Positions 26,901 through 41,300 of a stretch of DNA of 64,000 nucleotides are shown piece by piece. Position 1 is the first letter of the stretch; each line of letters opens with the position of its first letter. Both the position numbers and the translations under genes were made by a program. The notes beneath the pieces are model-generated. The model saw only the letters and a program-made list of their open reading frames with translations, made no database searches and had not been told where the DNA came from. Origin of the DNA: Avena insularis (Eukaryota > Streptophyta > Magnoliopsida > Poales > Poaceae). The DNA lies in contig JAJUPC010000232.1 of assembly GCA_023614405.1 (NCBI GenBank), forward strand, positions 62,001 through 126,000. The letters are read 5' to 3'.

Positions 26901-29900
26901 TTGAAATGGGTGTTCTCTACAGAGACCATTCATGGATCCACTAGTGTCATTGCATGTGTGTTCTATTTAGTAACCACCAGAGTCATTTTGCATGTGTGTT
27001 CTTTTCACATACCACATATGCATCCACCAGTGCCATTGCATATGTGTTCTTTTCACAATCCACCCATGGATCCACCGGTGTCATTGCATGTATGTTCTTT
27101 TTAGTAACAACCAGAGTCATTTTGCATGTGTGTTCTTTTCACATACCACCTATGGATCCACCAGTGTCATTGCATGTGTTTTCTTTCCACAATCCACCCA
27201 TGGATCCCACCAATGTCATTTTGCATGTGTGTTCTCTTTAGTAACAACAACCAAAGTAATTTTGCATGTGTGTTCTCTTCACATACCACCTATGGATCCA
27301 CCAGTGTCATTGCATGTGTGTTCTTTTTAGTAACAACAACCAGAGTCTTTTTGCATGGGTGTTCTTTTCACATACCACCTATGGATCCACCAGTGTCATT
27401 GCATGTGTGTTCTTTTCACAATCCACCCATGGATCCACCAGTGTCATTGCATGTGTGTTCTTTTTAGTAACAACAACTAGAGTCATTTTGCATGTGTGTT
27501 CTTCTCACATACCACATATGGATCCACCAAAGGTCATTGCATGTGTGTTCTTTTCACTAACAACAACAGAGTCATTGCATGTGTGTTCTTTTCACATACC
27601 ACATATGGATCCACCAGGTGATTGAAATGCGTGTTCTCTATAGAAACCACACATGTATCCACCAGGGTCATTCCATTTGTGTTCTTTTTAGTAACAACAG
27701 CCAGAGTCATTGAAATGTGTGTTCTTCTCACATACCACCTATGGATCCACCAGTGTCATTGCATGTGTGTTCATTTCACTAACAACAACCAGAGTCATTG
27801 CAGGTGTGTTCTTTTCACATACCACATATGGATCCACCGGTGTGATTGAAATGTGTGTTCTCTACAGAGACCATACATGGATCCACTAGTGTCATTGCAT
27901 GTGTGTTCTATTTAGTAACAACCAGAGTCATTTTGCATGTGTGTTCTTTTCACATACCACATATGCATCCACCAGTGCCATTGCATGTGTGTTCTTTTCA
28001 CAATCCACACATGGATCCACCGGTGTCATTGCATGTGTGTTCTTTTTAGTAACAACCAGAGTCATTTTGCATGTGTGTTCTTTTCACATACCACCTATGG
28101 ATCCACCAGTGTCATTGCATGTGTTTTCTTTTCACAATCCACCCATGGATCCCACCAATGTCATTTTGCATGTGTGTTCTTTTTAGTAACAACAACCAGA
28201 GTAATTTTGCATGTGTGTTCTCTTCACATACCACCTATGGATCCACCAGTGTCATTGCATGTGTGTTCTTTTTAGTAACAACAACCAGAGTCTTTTTGCA
28301 TGTGTGTTCTTTTCACATACCACCTATGGATCCACCAGTGTCATTGTATGTGTGTTCTTTTCACAATCCACCCATGGATCCACCAGTGTCATTGCATGTG
28401 TGTTCTTTTTAGTAACAACAACCAGAGTCATTTTGCATGTGTGTTCTTCTCACATACCACCTATGGATCCACCAGTGTCATTGCACGTGTGTTCTTTTCA
28501 CTAACAACAACCAGAGTCATTGCATGTGTGTTCTTTTCACATACCACATATGGATCCACCAGGGTGATTGAAATGCGTGTTCTCTACAGAGACCACACAT
28601 GGATCCACCAGTGTCATCGCATGTGTGTTCTTTTTAGTAAAAACAACCAGAGTCATTTTGCATGTGTGTTCTTCTGACATACCACCTATGGATCCACCAG
28701 TGTCATTGCATGTGTGTTCTTTTCACTAACAACAACCAGAGTCATTGCATGTGTGTTCTTTTCACATACCACATATGGATCCACCAGGGTGATTGAAATG
28801 CGTGTTCTCTACAGAGACCACACATGGATCCACCAGTGTCATCGCATGTGTGTTTAGTAACAACAACCAGAGTCATTTTGCATGTGTGTTCTTCTGACAT
28901 ACCACCTATGGATCCACCAGTGTCATTGCATGTGTGTTCTTTTCACTAACAACAACCAGATTCATTGCATGTGTGTTCTTTTCACATACCACATATGGAT
29001 CCACCAGTGTCATTGAAATGCGTGTTCTCTACAGAGACCACACATGGATCCACAAGTGTGATTGCATGTGTGTTCTTTTTAGTAACAACAACCAGTCATT
29101 TTGCATGTGTGATCTCTTCACATACCACCTATTGATCCACCAGTGTCATTGCATGTGTGTTCTTTTTAGTAACAACAACCAGAGTCATTGTAATGTGTGT
29201 TCTTCTCACATACCACCTATGGATCCACCAGTGTCATTGCATGTGTGTTCATTTCACTAACAACAACCTGAGTCATTGCATGTTTGTTCTTTTCACATAC
29301 CACATATGGATCCACCAGTGTGATTGAAATGGGTGTTCTCTACAGAGACCATTCATGGATCCACTAGTGTCATTGCATGTGTGTTCTATTTAGTAACCAC
29401 CAGAGTCATTTTGCATGTGTGTTCTTTTCACATACCACATATGCATCCACCAGTGCCATTGCATATGTGTTCTTTTCACAATCCACCCATGGATCCACCG
29501 GTGTCATTGCATGTATGTTCTTTTTAGTAACAACCAGAGTCATTTTGCATGTGTGTTCTTTTCACATACCACCTATGGATCCACCAGTGTCATTGCATGT
29601 GTTTTCTTTCCACAATCCACCCATGGATCCCACCAATGTCATTTTGCATGTGTGTTCTCTTTAGTAACAACAACCAAAGTAATTTTGCATGTGTGTTCTC
29701 TTCACATACCACCTATGGATCCACCAGTGTCATTGCATGTGTGTTCTTTTTAGTAACAACAACCAGAGTCTTTTTGCATGGGTGTTCTTTTCACATACCA
29801 CCTATGGATCCACCAGTGTCATTGCATGTGTGTTCTTTTCACAATCCACCCATGGATCCACCAGTGTCATTGCATGTGTGTTCTTTTTAGTAACAACAAC

Positions 29901-32900
29901 CAGAGTCATTTTGCATGTGTGTTCTTCTCACATACCACATATGGATCCACCAGTGTCATTGCATGTGTGTTCTTTTCACTAACAACAACCAGAGTCATTG
30001 CATGTGTGTTCTTTTCACATACCACATATGGATCCACCAGTGTGATTGAAATGCGTGTTCTCTATAGAAACCACACATGTATCCACCAGGGTCATTCCAT
30101 TTGTGTTCTTTTTAGTAACAACAGCCAGAGTCATTGAAATGTGTGTTCTTCTCACATACCACCTATGGATCCACCAGTGTCATTGCATGTGTGTTCATTT
30201 CACTAACAACAACCAGAGTCATTGCAGGTGTGTTCTGTTCACATACCACATATGGATCCCCCAGTGGGTTTGAAATGTGTGTTCTCTAGAGACCATACAT
30301 GGATCCACTAGTGTCATTGCATGTGTGTTCTATTTAGTAACAACCAGAGTCATTTTGCATGTGTGTTCTTTTCACATACCACATATGCATCCACCAGTGC
30401 CATTGCATGTGTGTTCTTTTCACAATCCACACATGGATCCACCGGTGTCATTGCATGTGTGTTCTTTTTAGTAACAACCAGAGTCATTTTGCATGTGTGT
30501 TCTTTTCACATACCACCTATGGATCCACCAGTGTCATTGCATGTGTTTTCTTTTCACAATCCACCCATGGATCCCACCAATGTCATTTTGCATGTGTGTT
30601 CTTTTTAGTAACAACAACCAGAGTAATTTTGCATGTGTGTTCTCTTCACATACCACCTATGGATCCACCAGTGTCATTGCATGTGTGTTCTTTTTAGTAA
30701 CAACAACCGGTCATTTTGCATGTGTGTTCTTTTCACATACCACCTATGGATCCACCAGTGTCATTGTATGTGTGTTCTTTTCACAATCCACCCATGGATC
30801 CACCAGTGTCATTGCATGTGTGTTCTTTTTAGTAACAACAACCAGAGTCATTTTGCATGTGTGTTCTTCTCACATACCACCTATGGATCCACCAGGGTCA
30901 TTGCACGTGTGTTCTTTTCACTAACAACAACCAGAGTCATTGCATGTGTGTTCTTTTCACATACCACATATGGATCCACCAAGGTGATTGAAATGGGTGT
31001 TCTCTCAGAGACCACACATGGATCCACCAGTGTCATCGCATGTGTGTTCTTTTAGTAAAACTACCAGAGTCATTTTGCATGTGTGTTCTTCTGACATACC
31101 ACCTATGGATCCACCAGTGTCATTGCATGTGTGTTCTTTTCACTAACAACAACCAGATTCATTGCATGTGTGTTCTTTTCACATACCACATATGGATCCA
31201 CCAGTGTCATTGAAATGCGTGTTCTCTACAGAGACCACACATGGATCCACCAGTGTGATTGCATGTGTGTTCTTTTTAGTAACAACAACCAGTCATTTTG
31301 CATGTGTGATCTCTTCACATACCACCTATTGATCCACCAGTGTCATTGCATGTGTGTTCTTTTTAGTAACAACAACCAGAGTCATTGTAATGTGTGTTCT
31401 TCTCACATACCACCTATGGATCCACCAGTGTCATTGCATGTGTGTTCATTTCACTAACAACAACCAGAGTCATTGCATGTGTGTTCTTTTCACATACCAC
31501 ATATGGATCCACCAATGTGATTGAAATGGGTGTTCTCTATAGAGACCATACAAGGATCCACTAGTGTCATTGCATGTGTGTTCTATTTAGTAACAACCAG
31601 AGTCATTTTGCATGTGTGTTCTTTTCACATACCACATATGCATCCACCAGGGCCATTGCATGTGTGTTCTTTTCACAATCCACCCATGGATCCACCGGTG
31701 TCATTGCATGTGTGTTCTTTTTAGTAACAACTAGAGTCATTTTGCATGTGTGTTCTTTTCACATACCACCTATGGATCCACCAGTGTCATTGCATGTGTT
31801 TTCTTTCCACAATCCACCCATGGATCCCACCAATGTCATTTTGCATGTGTGTTCTCTTTAGTAGCAACAACCAGAGTAATTTTGCATGTGTGTTCTCTTC
31901 ACATGCCACCTATGGATCCACCAGTGTCATTGCATGTGTGTTCTTTTTAGTAACAACAACCAGAGTCTTTTTGCATGTGTGTTCTTTTCACATACCACCT
32001 ATGGATCCACCAGTGTCATTGCATGTGTGTTCTTTTCACAATCCACCCATGGATCCACCAGTGTCATTGCATGTGTGTTCTTTTTAGTAACAACAACCAG
32101 AGTCATTTTGCATGTGTGTTCTTCTCACATACCACATATGGATCCACCAGTGTCATTGCATGTGTGTTCTTTTCACTAACAACAACCAGAGTCATTGCAT
32201 GTGTGTTCTTTTCACATACCACATATGGATCCACTAGTGTGATTGAAATGTGTGTTCTCTATAGAAACCACACATGTATCCACCAGTGTCATTGCATTTG
32301 TGTTCCTTTTAGTAACAACAGCCAGAGTCATTGAAATGTGTGTTCTTCTCACATACCACCTATGGATCCACCAGTGTCATTGCATGTGTGTTCATTTCAC
32401 TAACAACAACCAGAGTCATTGCAGGTGTGTTCTTTTCACATACCACATATGGATCCACCAGTGTGATTGAAATGTGTGTTCTCTACAGAGACCATACATG
32501 GATCCACTAGTGTCATTGCATGTGTGTTCTATTTAGTAACAACCAGAGTCATTTTGCATGTGTGTTCTTTTCACATACCACATATGCATCCACCAGTGCC
32601 ATTGCATGTGTGTTCTTTTCACACTCCACCATGGATCCACCGGTGTCATTGCATGTGTGTTCTTTTAGTAACAACAACCAGTCATTTTGCATGTGTGTTC
32701 TTTTCACATACCACCTATGGATCCACCAGTGTCATTGCATGTGTTTTCTTTTCACAATCCACCAATGGATCCCACCAATGTCATTTTGCATGTGTATTCT
32801 TTTTAGTAACAACAATCAGAGTAATTTTGCATGTGTGTTCTCTTCACATACCACCTATGGATCCACCAGTGTCATTGCATGTGTGTTCTTTTTAGTAACA

Positions 32901-35900
32901 ACAACTAGAGTCTTTTTGCATGTGTGTTCTTTTCACATACCACCTATGGATCCACCAGTGTCATTGTATGTGTGTTCTTTTCACAATCCACCCATGGATC
33001 CACCAGTGTCATTGCATGTGTGTTCTTTTTAGTAACAACAACCAGAGTCATTGCATGTGTGTTCTTTTCACATACCACATATGGATCCACCAGGGTGATT
33101 GAAATGCGTGTTCTCTACAGAGACCACACATGGATCCACCAGTGTCATCGCATGTGTGTTTAGTAACAACAACCAGAGTCATTTTGCATGTGTGTTCTTC
33201 TGACATACCACCTATGGATCCACCAGTGTCATTGCATGTGTGTTCTTTTCACTAACAACAACCAGATTCATTGCATGTGTGTTCTTTTCACATACCACAT
33301 ATGGATCCACCAGTGTCATTGAAATGCGTGTTCTCTACAGAGACCACACATGGATCCACAAGTGTGATTGCATGTGTGTTCTTTTTAGTAACAACAACCA
33401 GTCATTTTGCATGTGTGATCTCTTCACATACCACCTATTGATCCACCAGTGTCATTGCATGTGTGTTCTTTTTAGTAACAACAACCAGAGTCATTGTAAT
33501 GTGTGTTCTTCTCACATACCACCTATGGATCCACCAGTGTCATTGCATGTGTGTTCATTTCACTAACAACAACCTGAGTCATTGCATGTGTGTTCTTTTC
33601 ACATACCACATATGGATCCACCAGTGTGATTGAAATGGGTGTTCTCTACAGAGACCATTCATGGATCCACTAGTGTCATTGCATGTGTGTTCTATTTAGT
33701 AACCACCAGAGTCATTTTGCATGTGTGTTCTTTTCACATACCACATATGCATCCACCAGTGCCATTGCATATGTGTTCTTTTCACAATCCACCCATGGAT
33801 CCACCGGTGTCATTGCATGTATGTTCTTTTTAGTAACAACCAGAGTCATTTTGCATGTGTGTTCTTTTCACATACCACCTATGGATCCACCAGTGTCATT
33901 GCATGTGTTTTCTTTCCACAATCCACCCATGGATCCCACCAATGTCATTTTGCATGTGTGTTCTTTTTAGTAACAACAACCAGAGTCATTTTGCATGTGT
34001 GTTTTCTCCACATACCACCTTTGTATCCACCAGTGTCATCGCATGTGTGTTCTTTTGAGTAACAACAACTAGAGTCGTTTTGCATGTGTGTTCATTTCAC
34101 ATACCACCTACGGATCCACCAGTGTCATTGAAATGTGTGTTCTTTTCACAATCCACCCATGGATCCACCAGTGTCATTGCATGTGTGTTCTTTTTAGTAA
34201 CAACAACCAGAGTCATTTTGCATGTGTGTTCTTCTCACATACCACATATGGATCCACCAGTGTCATTGCATGTGTGTTCTTTTCACTAACAACAACCAGG
34301 GTCATTGCATGTGTGTTCTTTTCACATACCACATATGGATCCACCAAGGATTGAAATGTGTTCTCTATAGAAACCACACATGTATCCACCAGGGTCATTC
34401 CATTTGTGTTCTTTTTAGTAACAACAGCCAGAGTCATTGAAATGTGTGTTCTTCTCACATACCACCTATGGATCCACCAGTGTCATTGCATGTGTGTTCA
34501 TTTCACTAACAACAACCAGAGTCATTGCATGTGTGTTCTTTTCACATACCACATATGGATCCACCAGTGTGATTGAAATGTGTGTTCTCTACAGAGACCA
34601 TACATGGATCCACTAGTGTCATTGCATGTGTGTTCTATTTAGTAACAACCAGAGTCATTTTGCATGTGTGTTCTTTTCACATACCACATATGCATCCACC
34701 AGTGCCATTGCATGTGTGTTCTTTTCACAATCCACACATGGATCCACCGGTGTCATTGCATGTGTGTTCTTTTTAGTAACAACCAGAGTCATTTTGCATG
34801 TGTGTTCTTTTCACATACCACCTATGGATCCACCAGTGTCATTGCATGTGTTTTCTTTTCACAATCCACCCATGGATCCCACCAATGTCATTTTGCATGT
34901 GTGTTCTTTTTAGTAACAACAACCAGAGTAATTTTGCATGTGTGTTCTCTTCACATACCACCTATGGATCCACCAGTGTCATTGCATGTGTGTTCTTTTT
35001 AGTAACAACAACCAGAGTCTTTTTGCATGTGTGTTCTTTTCACATACCACCTATGGATCCACCAGTGTCATTGTATGTGTGTTCTTTTCACAATCCACCC
35101 ATGGATCCACCAGTGTCATTGCATGTGTGTTCTTTTTAGTAACAACAACCAGAGTCATTTTGCATGTGTGTTCTTCTCACATACCACCTATGGATCCACC
35201 AGTGTCATTGCATGTGTGTTCTTTTCACTAACAACAACCAGAGTCATTGCATGTGTGTTCTTTTCACATACCACATATGGATCCACCAGGGTGATTGAAA
35301 TGCGTGTTCTCTACAGAGACCACACATGGATCCACCAGTGTCATCGCATGTGTGTTCTTTTTAGTAACAACAACCAGAGTCATTTTGCATGTGTGTTCTT
35401 CTGACATACCACCTATGGATCCACCAGTGTCATTGCATGTGTGTTCTTTTCACTAACAACAACCAGATTCATTGCATGTGTGTTCTTTTCACATACCACA
35501 TATGGATCCACCAGTGTCATTGAAATGCGTGTTCTCTACAGAGACCACACATGGATCCACCAGTGTGATTGCATGTGTGTTCTTTTTAGTAACAACAACC
35601 AGTCATTTTGCATGTGTGATCTCTTCACATACCACCTATTGATCCACCAGTGTCATTGCATGTGTGTTCTTTTTAGTAACAACAACCAGAGTCATTGTAA
35701 TGTGTGTTCTTCTCACATACCACCTATGGATCCACCAGTGTCATTGCATGTGTGTTCATTTCACTAACAACAACCAGAGTCATTGCATGTGTGTTCTTTT
35801 CACATACCACATATGGATCCACCAGTGTGATTGAAATGGGTGTTCTCTATAGAGACCATACAAGGATCCACTAGTGTCATTGCATGTGTGTTCTATTTAG

Positions 35901-38900
35901 TAACAACCAGAGTCATTTTGCATGTGTGTTCTTTTCACATACCACATATGCATCCACCAGGGCCATTGCATGTGTGTTCTTTTCACAATCCACCCATGGA
36001 TCCACCGGTGTCATTGCATGTGTGTTCTTTTTAGTAACAACAACCAGAGTCATTTTGCATGTGTGTTCTTTTCACATACCACCTATGGATCCACCAAAGT
36101 GTCATTGCATGTTTTCTTTCCACAATCCACCCATGGATCCCACCAATGTCATTTTGCATGTGTGTTCTCTTTAGTAACAACAACCAAAGTAATTTTGCAT
36201 GTGTGTTCTCTTCACATACCACCTATGGATCCACCAGTGTCATTGCATGTGTGTTCTTTTTAGTAACAACAACCAGAGTCTTTTTGCATGTGTGTTCTTT
36301 TCACATACCACCTATGGATCCACCAGTGTCATTGCATGTGTGTTCATTTCACAATCCACCCATGGATCCACCAGTGTCATTGCATGTGTGTTCTTTTTAG
36401 TAACAACAACCAGAGTCATTTTGCATGTGTGTTCTTCTCACATACCACATATGGATCCACCAGTGTCATTGCATGTGTGTTCTTTTCACTAACAACAACC
36501 AGAGTCATTGCATGTGTGTTCTTTTCACATACCACATATGGATCCACCAGTGTGATTGAAATGTGTGTTCTCTATAGAAACCACACATGTATCCACCAGT
36601 GTCATTGCATGTGTGTTCTTTTTAGTAACAACAACCAGAGTCATTTAAATGTGTGTTCTTGTCACATACCACCTATGGATCCACCAGTGTCATTGCATGT
36701 GTGTTCATTTCACTAACAACAACCAGAGTCATTGCAGGTGTGTTCTTTTCACATACCACATATGGATCCACCAGTGTGATTGAAATGTGTGTTCTCTACA
36801 GAGACCATACATGGATCCACTAGTGTCATTGCATGTGTGTTCTATTTAGTAACAACCAGAGTCATTTTGCATGTGTGTTCTTTTCACATACCACATATGC
36901 ATCCACTAGTGCCATTGCATGTGTGTTCTTTTCACAATCCACCCATGGATCCACCGGTGTCATTGCATGTGTGTTCTTTTTAGTAACAACCAGAGTCATT
37001 TTGCATGTGTGTTCTTTTCACATACCACCTATGGATCCACCAGTGTCATTGCATGTGTTTTCTTTTCACAATCCACCAATGGATCCCACCAATGTCATTT
37101 TGCATGTGTGTTCTTTTTAGTAACAACAATCCAGTAATTTTGCATGTGTGTTCTTCACATACCACCTATGGATCCACCAGTGTCAGTGCATGTGTGTTCT
37201 TTTTAGTAACAACAACTAGAGTCTTTTTGCATGTGTGTTCTTTTCACATACCACCTATGGATCCACCAGTGTCATTGTATGTTGTTCTTTTCACAATCCA
37301 CCCATGGATCCACCAGTGTCATTGCATGTGTGTTCTTTTTAGTAACAACAACCAGAGTCATTGCATGTGTGTTCTTTTCACATACCACATATGGATCCAC
37401 CAGGGTGATTGAAATGCGTGTTCTCTACAGAGACCACACATGGATCCACCAGTGTCATCGCATGTGTGTTCTTTTTAGTAAAAACAACCAGAGTCATTTT
37501 GCATGTGTGTTCTTCTGACATACCACCTATGGATCCACCAGTGTCATTGCATGTGTGTTCTTTTCACTAACAACAACCAGATTCATTGCATGTGTGTTCT
37601 TTTCACATACCACATATGGATCCACCAGTGTCATTGAAATGCGTGTTCTCTACAGAGACCACACATGGATCCACAAGTGTGATTGCATGTGTGTTCTTTT
37701 TAGTAACAACAACCAGTCATTTTGCATGTGTGATCTCTTCACATACCACCTATTGATCCACCAGTGTCATTGCATGTGTGTTCTTTTTAGTAACAACAAC
37801 CAGAGTCATTGTAATGTGTGTTCTTCTCACATACCACCTATGGATCCACCAGTGTCATTGCATGTGTGTTCATTTCACTAACAACAACCAGAGTCATTGC
37901 ATGTGTGTTCTTTTCACATACCACATATGGATCCACCAGTGTGATTGAAATGGGTGTTCTCTATAGAGACCATACATGGATCCACTAGTGTCATTGCATG
38001 TGTGTTCTATTTAGTAACAACCAGAGTCATTTTGCATGTGTGTTCTTTTCACATACCACATATGCATCCACCAGGGCCATTGCATGTGTGTTCTTTTCAC
38101 AATCCACCCATGGATCCACCGGTGTCATTGCATGTGTGTTCTTTTTAGTAACAACTAGAGTCATTTTGCATGTGTGTTCTTTTCACATACCACCTATGGA
38201 TCCACCAGTGTCATTGCATGTGTTTTCTTTCCACAATCCACCCATGGATCCCACCAATGTCATTTTGCATGTGTGTTCTCTTTAGTAACAACAACCAAAG
38301 TAATTTTGCATGTGTGTTCTCTTCACATACCACCTATGGATCCACCAGTGTCATTGCATGTGTGTTCTTTTTAGTAACAACAACCAGAGTCTTTTTGCAT
38401 GTGTGTTCTTTTCACATACCACCTATGGATCCACCAGTGTCATTGCATGTGTGTTCTTTTCACAATCCACCCATGGATCCACCAGTGTCATTGCATGTGT
38501 GTTCTTTTTAGTAACAACAACCAGAGTCATTTTGCATGTGTGTTCTTCTCACATACCACATATGGATCCACCAGTGTCATTGCATGTGTGTTCTTTTCAC
38601 TAACAACAACCAGAGTCATTGCATGTGTGTTCTTTTCACATACCACATATGGATCCACCAGTGTGATTGAAATGCGTGTTCTCTATAGAAACCACACATG
38701 TATCCACCAGGGTCATTCCATTTGTGTTCTTTTTAGTAACAACAGCCAGAGTCATTGAAATGTGTGTTCTTCTCACATACCACCTATGGATCCACCAGTG
38801 TCATTGCATGTGTGTTCATTTCACTAACAACAACCAGAGTCATTGCAGGTGTGTTCTTTTCACATACCACATATGGATCCACCGGTGTGATTGAAATGTG

Positions 38901-41300
38901 TGTTCTCTACAGAGACCATACATGGATCCACTAGTGTCATTGCATGTGTGTTCTATTTAGTAACAACCAGAGTCATTTTGCATGTGTGTTCTTTTCACAT
39001 ACCACATATGCATCCACCAGTGCCATTGCATGTGTGTTCTTTTCACAATCCACACATGGATCCACCGGTGTCATTGCATGTGTGTTCTTTTTAGTAACAA
39101 CCAGAGTCATTTTGCATGTGTGTTCTTTTCACATACCACCTATGGATCCACCAGTGTCATTGCATGTGTTTTCTTTTCACAATCCACCCATGGATCCCAC
39201 CAATGTCATTTTGCATGTGTGTTCTTTTTAGTAACAACAACAAGAGTAATTTTGCATGTGTGTTCTCTTCACATACCACCTATGGATCCACCAGTGTCAT
39301 TGCATGTGTGTTCTTTTTAGTAACAACAACCAGAGTCTTTTTGCATGTGTGTTCTTTTCACATACCACCTATGGATCCACCAGTGTCATTGTATGTGTGT
39401 TCTTTTCACAATCCACCCATGGATCCACCAGTGTCATTGCATGTGTGTTCTTTTTAGTAACAACAACCAGAGTCATTTTGCATGTGTGTTCTTCTCACAT
39501 ACCACCTATGGATCCACCAGTGTCATTGCATGTGTGTTCTTTTCACTAACAACAACCAGAGTCATTGCATGTGTGTTCTTTTCACATACCACATATGGAT
39601 CCACCAGGGTGATTGAAATGCGTGTTCTCTACAGAGACCACACATGGATCCACCAGTGTCAACGCATGTGTGTTCTTTCTAGTAAAAACAACCAGAGTCA
39701 TTTTGCATGTGTGTTCTTCTGACATACCACCTATGGATCCACCAGTGTCATTGCATGTGTGTTCTTTTCACTAACAACAACCAGATTCATTGCATGTGTG
39801 TTCTTTTCACATACCACATATGGATCCACCAGTGTCATTGAAATGCGTGTTCTCTATAGAGACCACACATGGATCCACCAGTGTGATTGCATGTGTGTTC
39901 TTTTTAGTAACAACAACCAGTCATTTTGCATGTGTGATCTCTTCACATACCACCTATTGATCCACCAGTGTCATTGCATGTGTGTTCTTTTTAGTAACAA
40001 CAACCAGAGTCATTGTAATGTGTGTTCTTCTCACATACCACCTATGGATCCACCAGTGTCATTGCATGTGTGTTCATTTCACTAACAACAACCAGAGTCA
40101 TTGCATGTGTGTTCTTTTCACATACCACATATGGATCCACCAGTGTGATTGAAATGGGTGGTCTCTATAGAGACCATACATGGATCCACTAGTGTCATTG
40201 CATGTGTGTTCTATTTAGTAACAACCAGAGTCATTTTGCATGTGTGTTCTTTTCACATACCACATATGCATCCACCAGTGCCATTGCATGTGTGTTCTTT
40301 TCACAATCCACCCATGGATCCACCGGTGTCATTGCATGTGTGTTCTTTTTAGTAACAACCAGAGTCATTTTGCATGTGTGTTCTTTTCACATACCACCTA
40401 TGGATCCACCAGTGTCATTGCATGTGTTTTTTCACAATCCACCCATGGATCCCACCAATGTCATTTTGCATGTGTGTTCTTTTTAGTAACAACAACCAGA
40501 GTAATTTTGCATGTGTGTTCTCTTCACATACCACCTATGGATCCACCAGTGTCATTGCATGTGTGTTCTTTTTAGTAACAACAACCAGAGTCTTTTTGCA
40601 TGTGTGTTCTTTTCACATACCACCTATGGATCCACCAGTGTCATTGCATGTGTGTTCTTTTCACAATCCACCCATGGATCCACCAGTGTCATTGCATGTG
40701 TGTTCTTTTTAGTAACAACAACCAGAGTCATTTTGCATGTGTGTTCTTCTCACATACCACCTATGGATCCACCAATGTCATTGCATGTGTGTTCATTTCA
40801 CTAACAACAACCAGAGTCATTGCATGTGTGTTCTTTTCACATACCACATATGGATCCACCAGTGTGATTGAAATGTGTGTTCTCTATAGAGACCGCACAT
40901 GGATCCACCAGTGCCATTGCATGTGTGTTCTTTTTAGTAACAACAAACAGAGTCATTGAAATGTGTGTTCTTCTCACATACCACCTATGGATCCACCAGT
41001 GTCATTGCATGTGTGTTCATTTCACTAACAACAACCAGAGTCATTGCATGTGTGTTCTTTTCACATACCACATATGGATCCACCAGTGTGATTGAAATGT
41101 GTGTTCTCTACAGAGACCACACATGGATCCACTAGTGTCATTGCATGTGTGTTCTTTTTAGTAACAACCAGAGCCATTTTGCATGTGTGTTCTTTTCACA
41201 TACCACATATGCATCCACCAGTATCATTGCATGTGTGTTCTTTTCACAATCCACCCATGGATCCACCAGTGTCATTGCATATGTGTTCTTTTTAGTAACA
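26901..41300. repeat. 4.31-kb dimeric higher-order repeat, about three copies
   Basis: Markers of the GAAATGGGTGTTCTC type start at 26901, 29324, 31521, 33630, 35831, 37945 and 40149. From 29324 the spacing alternates 2197, 2109, 2201, 2114, 2204. Markers of the second type at 30277, 32467, 34573, 36780, 38891 and 41092 alternate in the same way. Private variants confirm the dimer: CATACAAGGATCC occurs at about 31549 and 35859 (4310 bp), and ACCATTCATGG at 29349 and 33655 (4306 bp). Units are very similar, so this looks like the most recently homogenised part. Confidence 0.85.
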
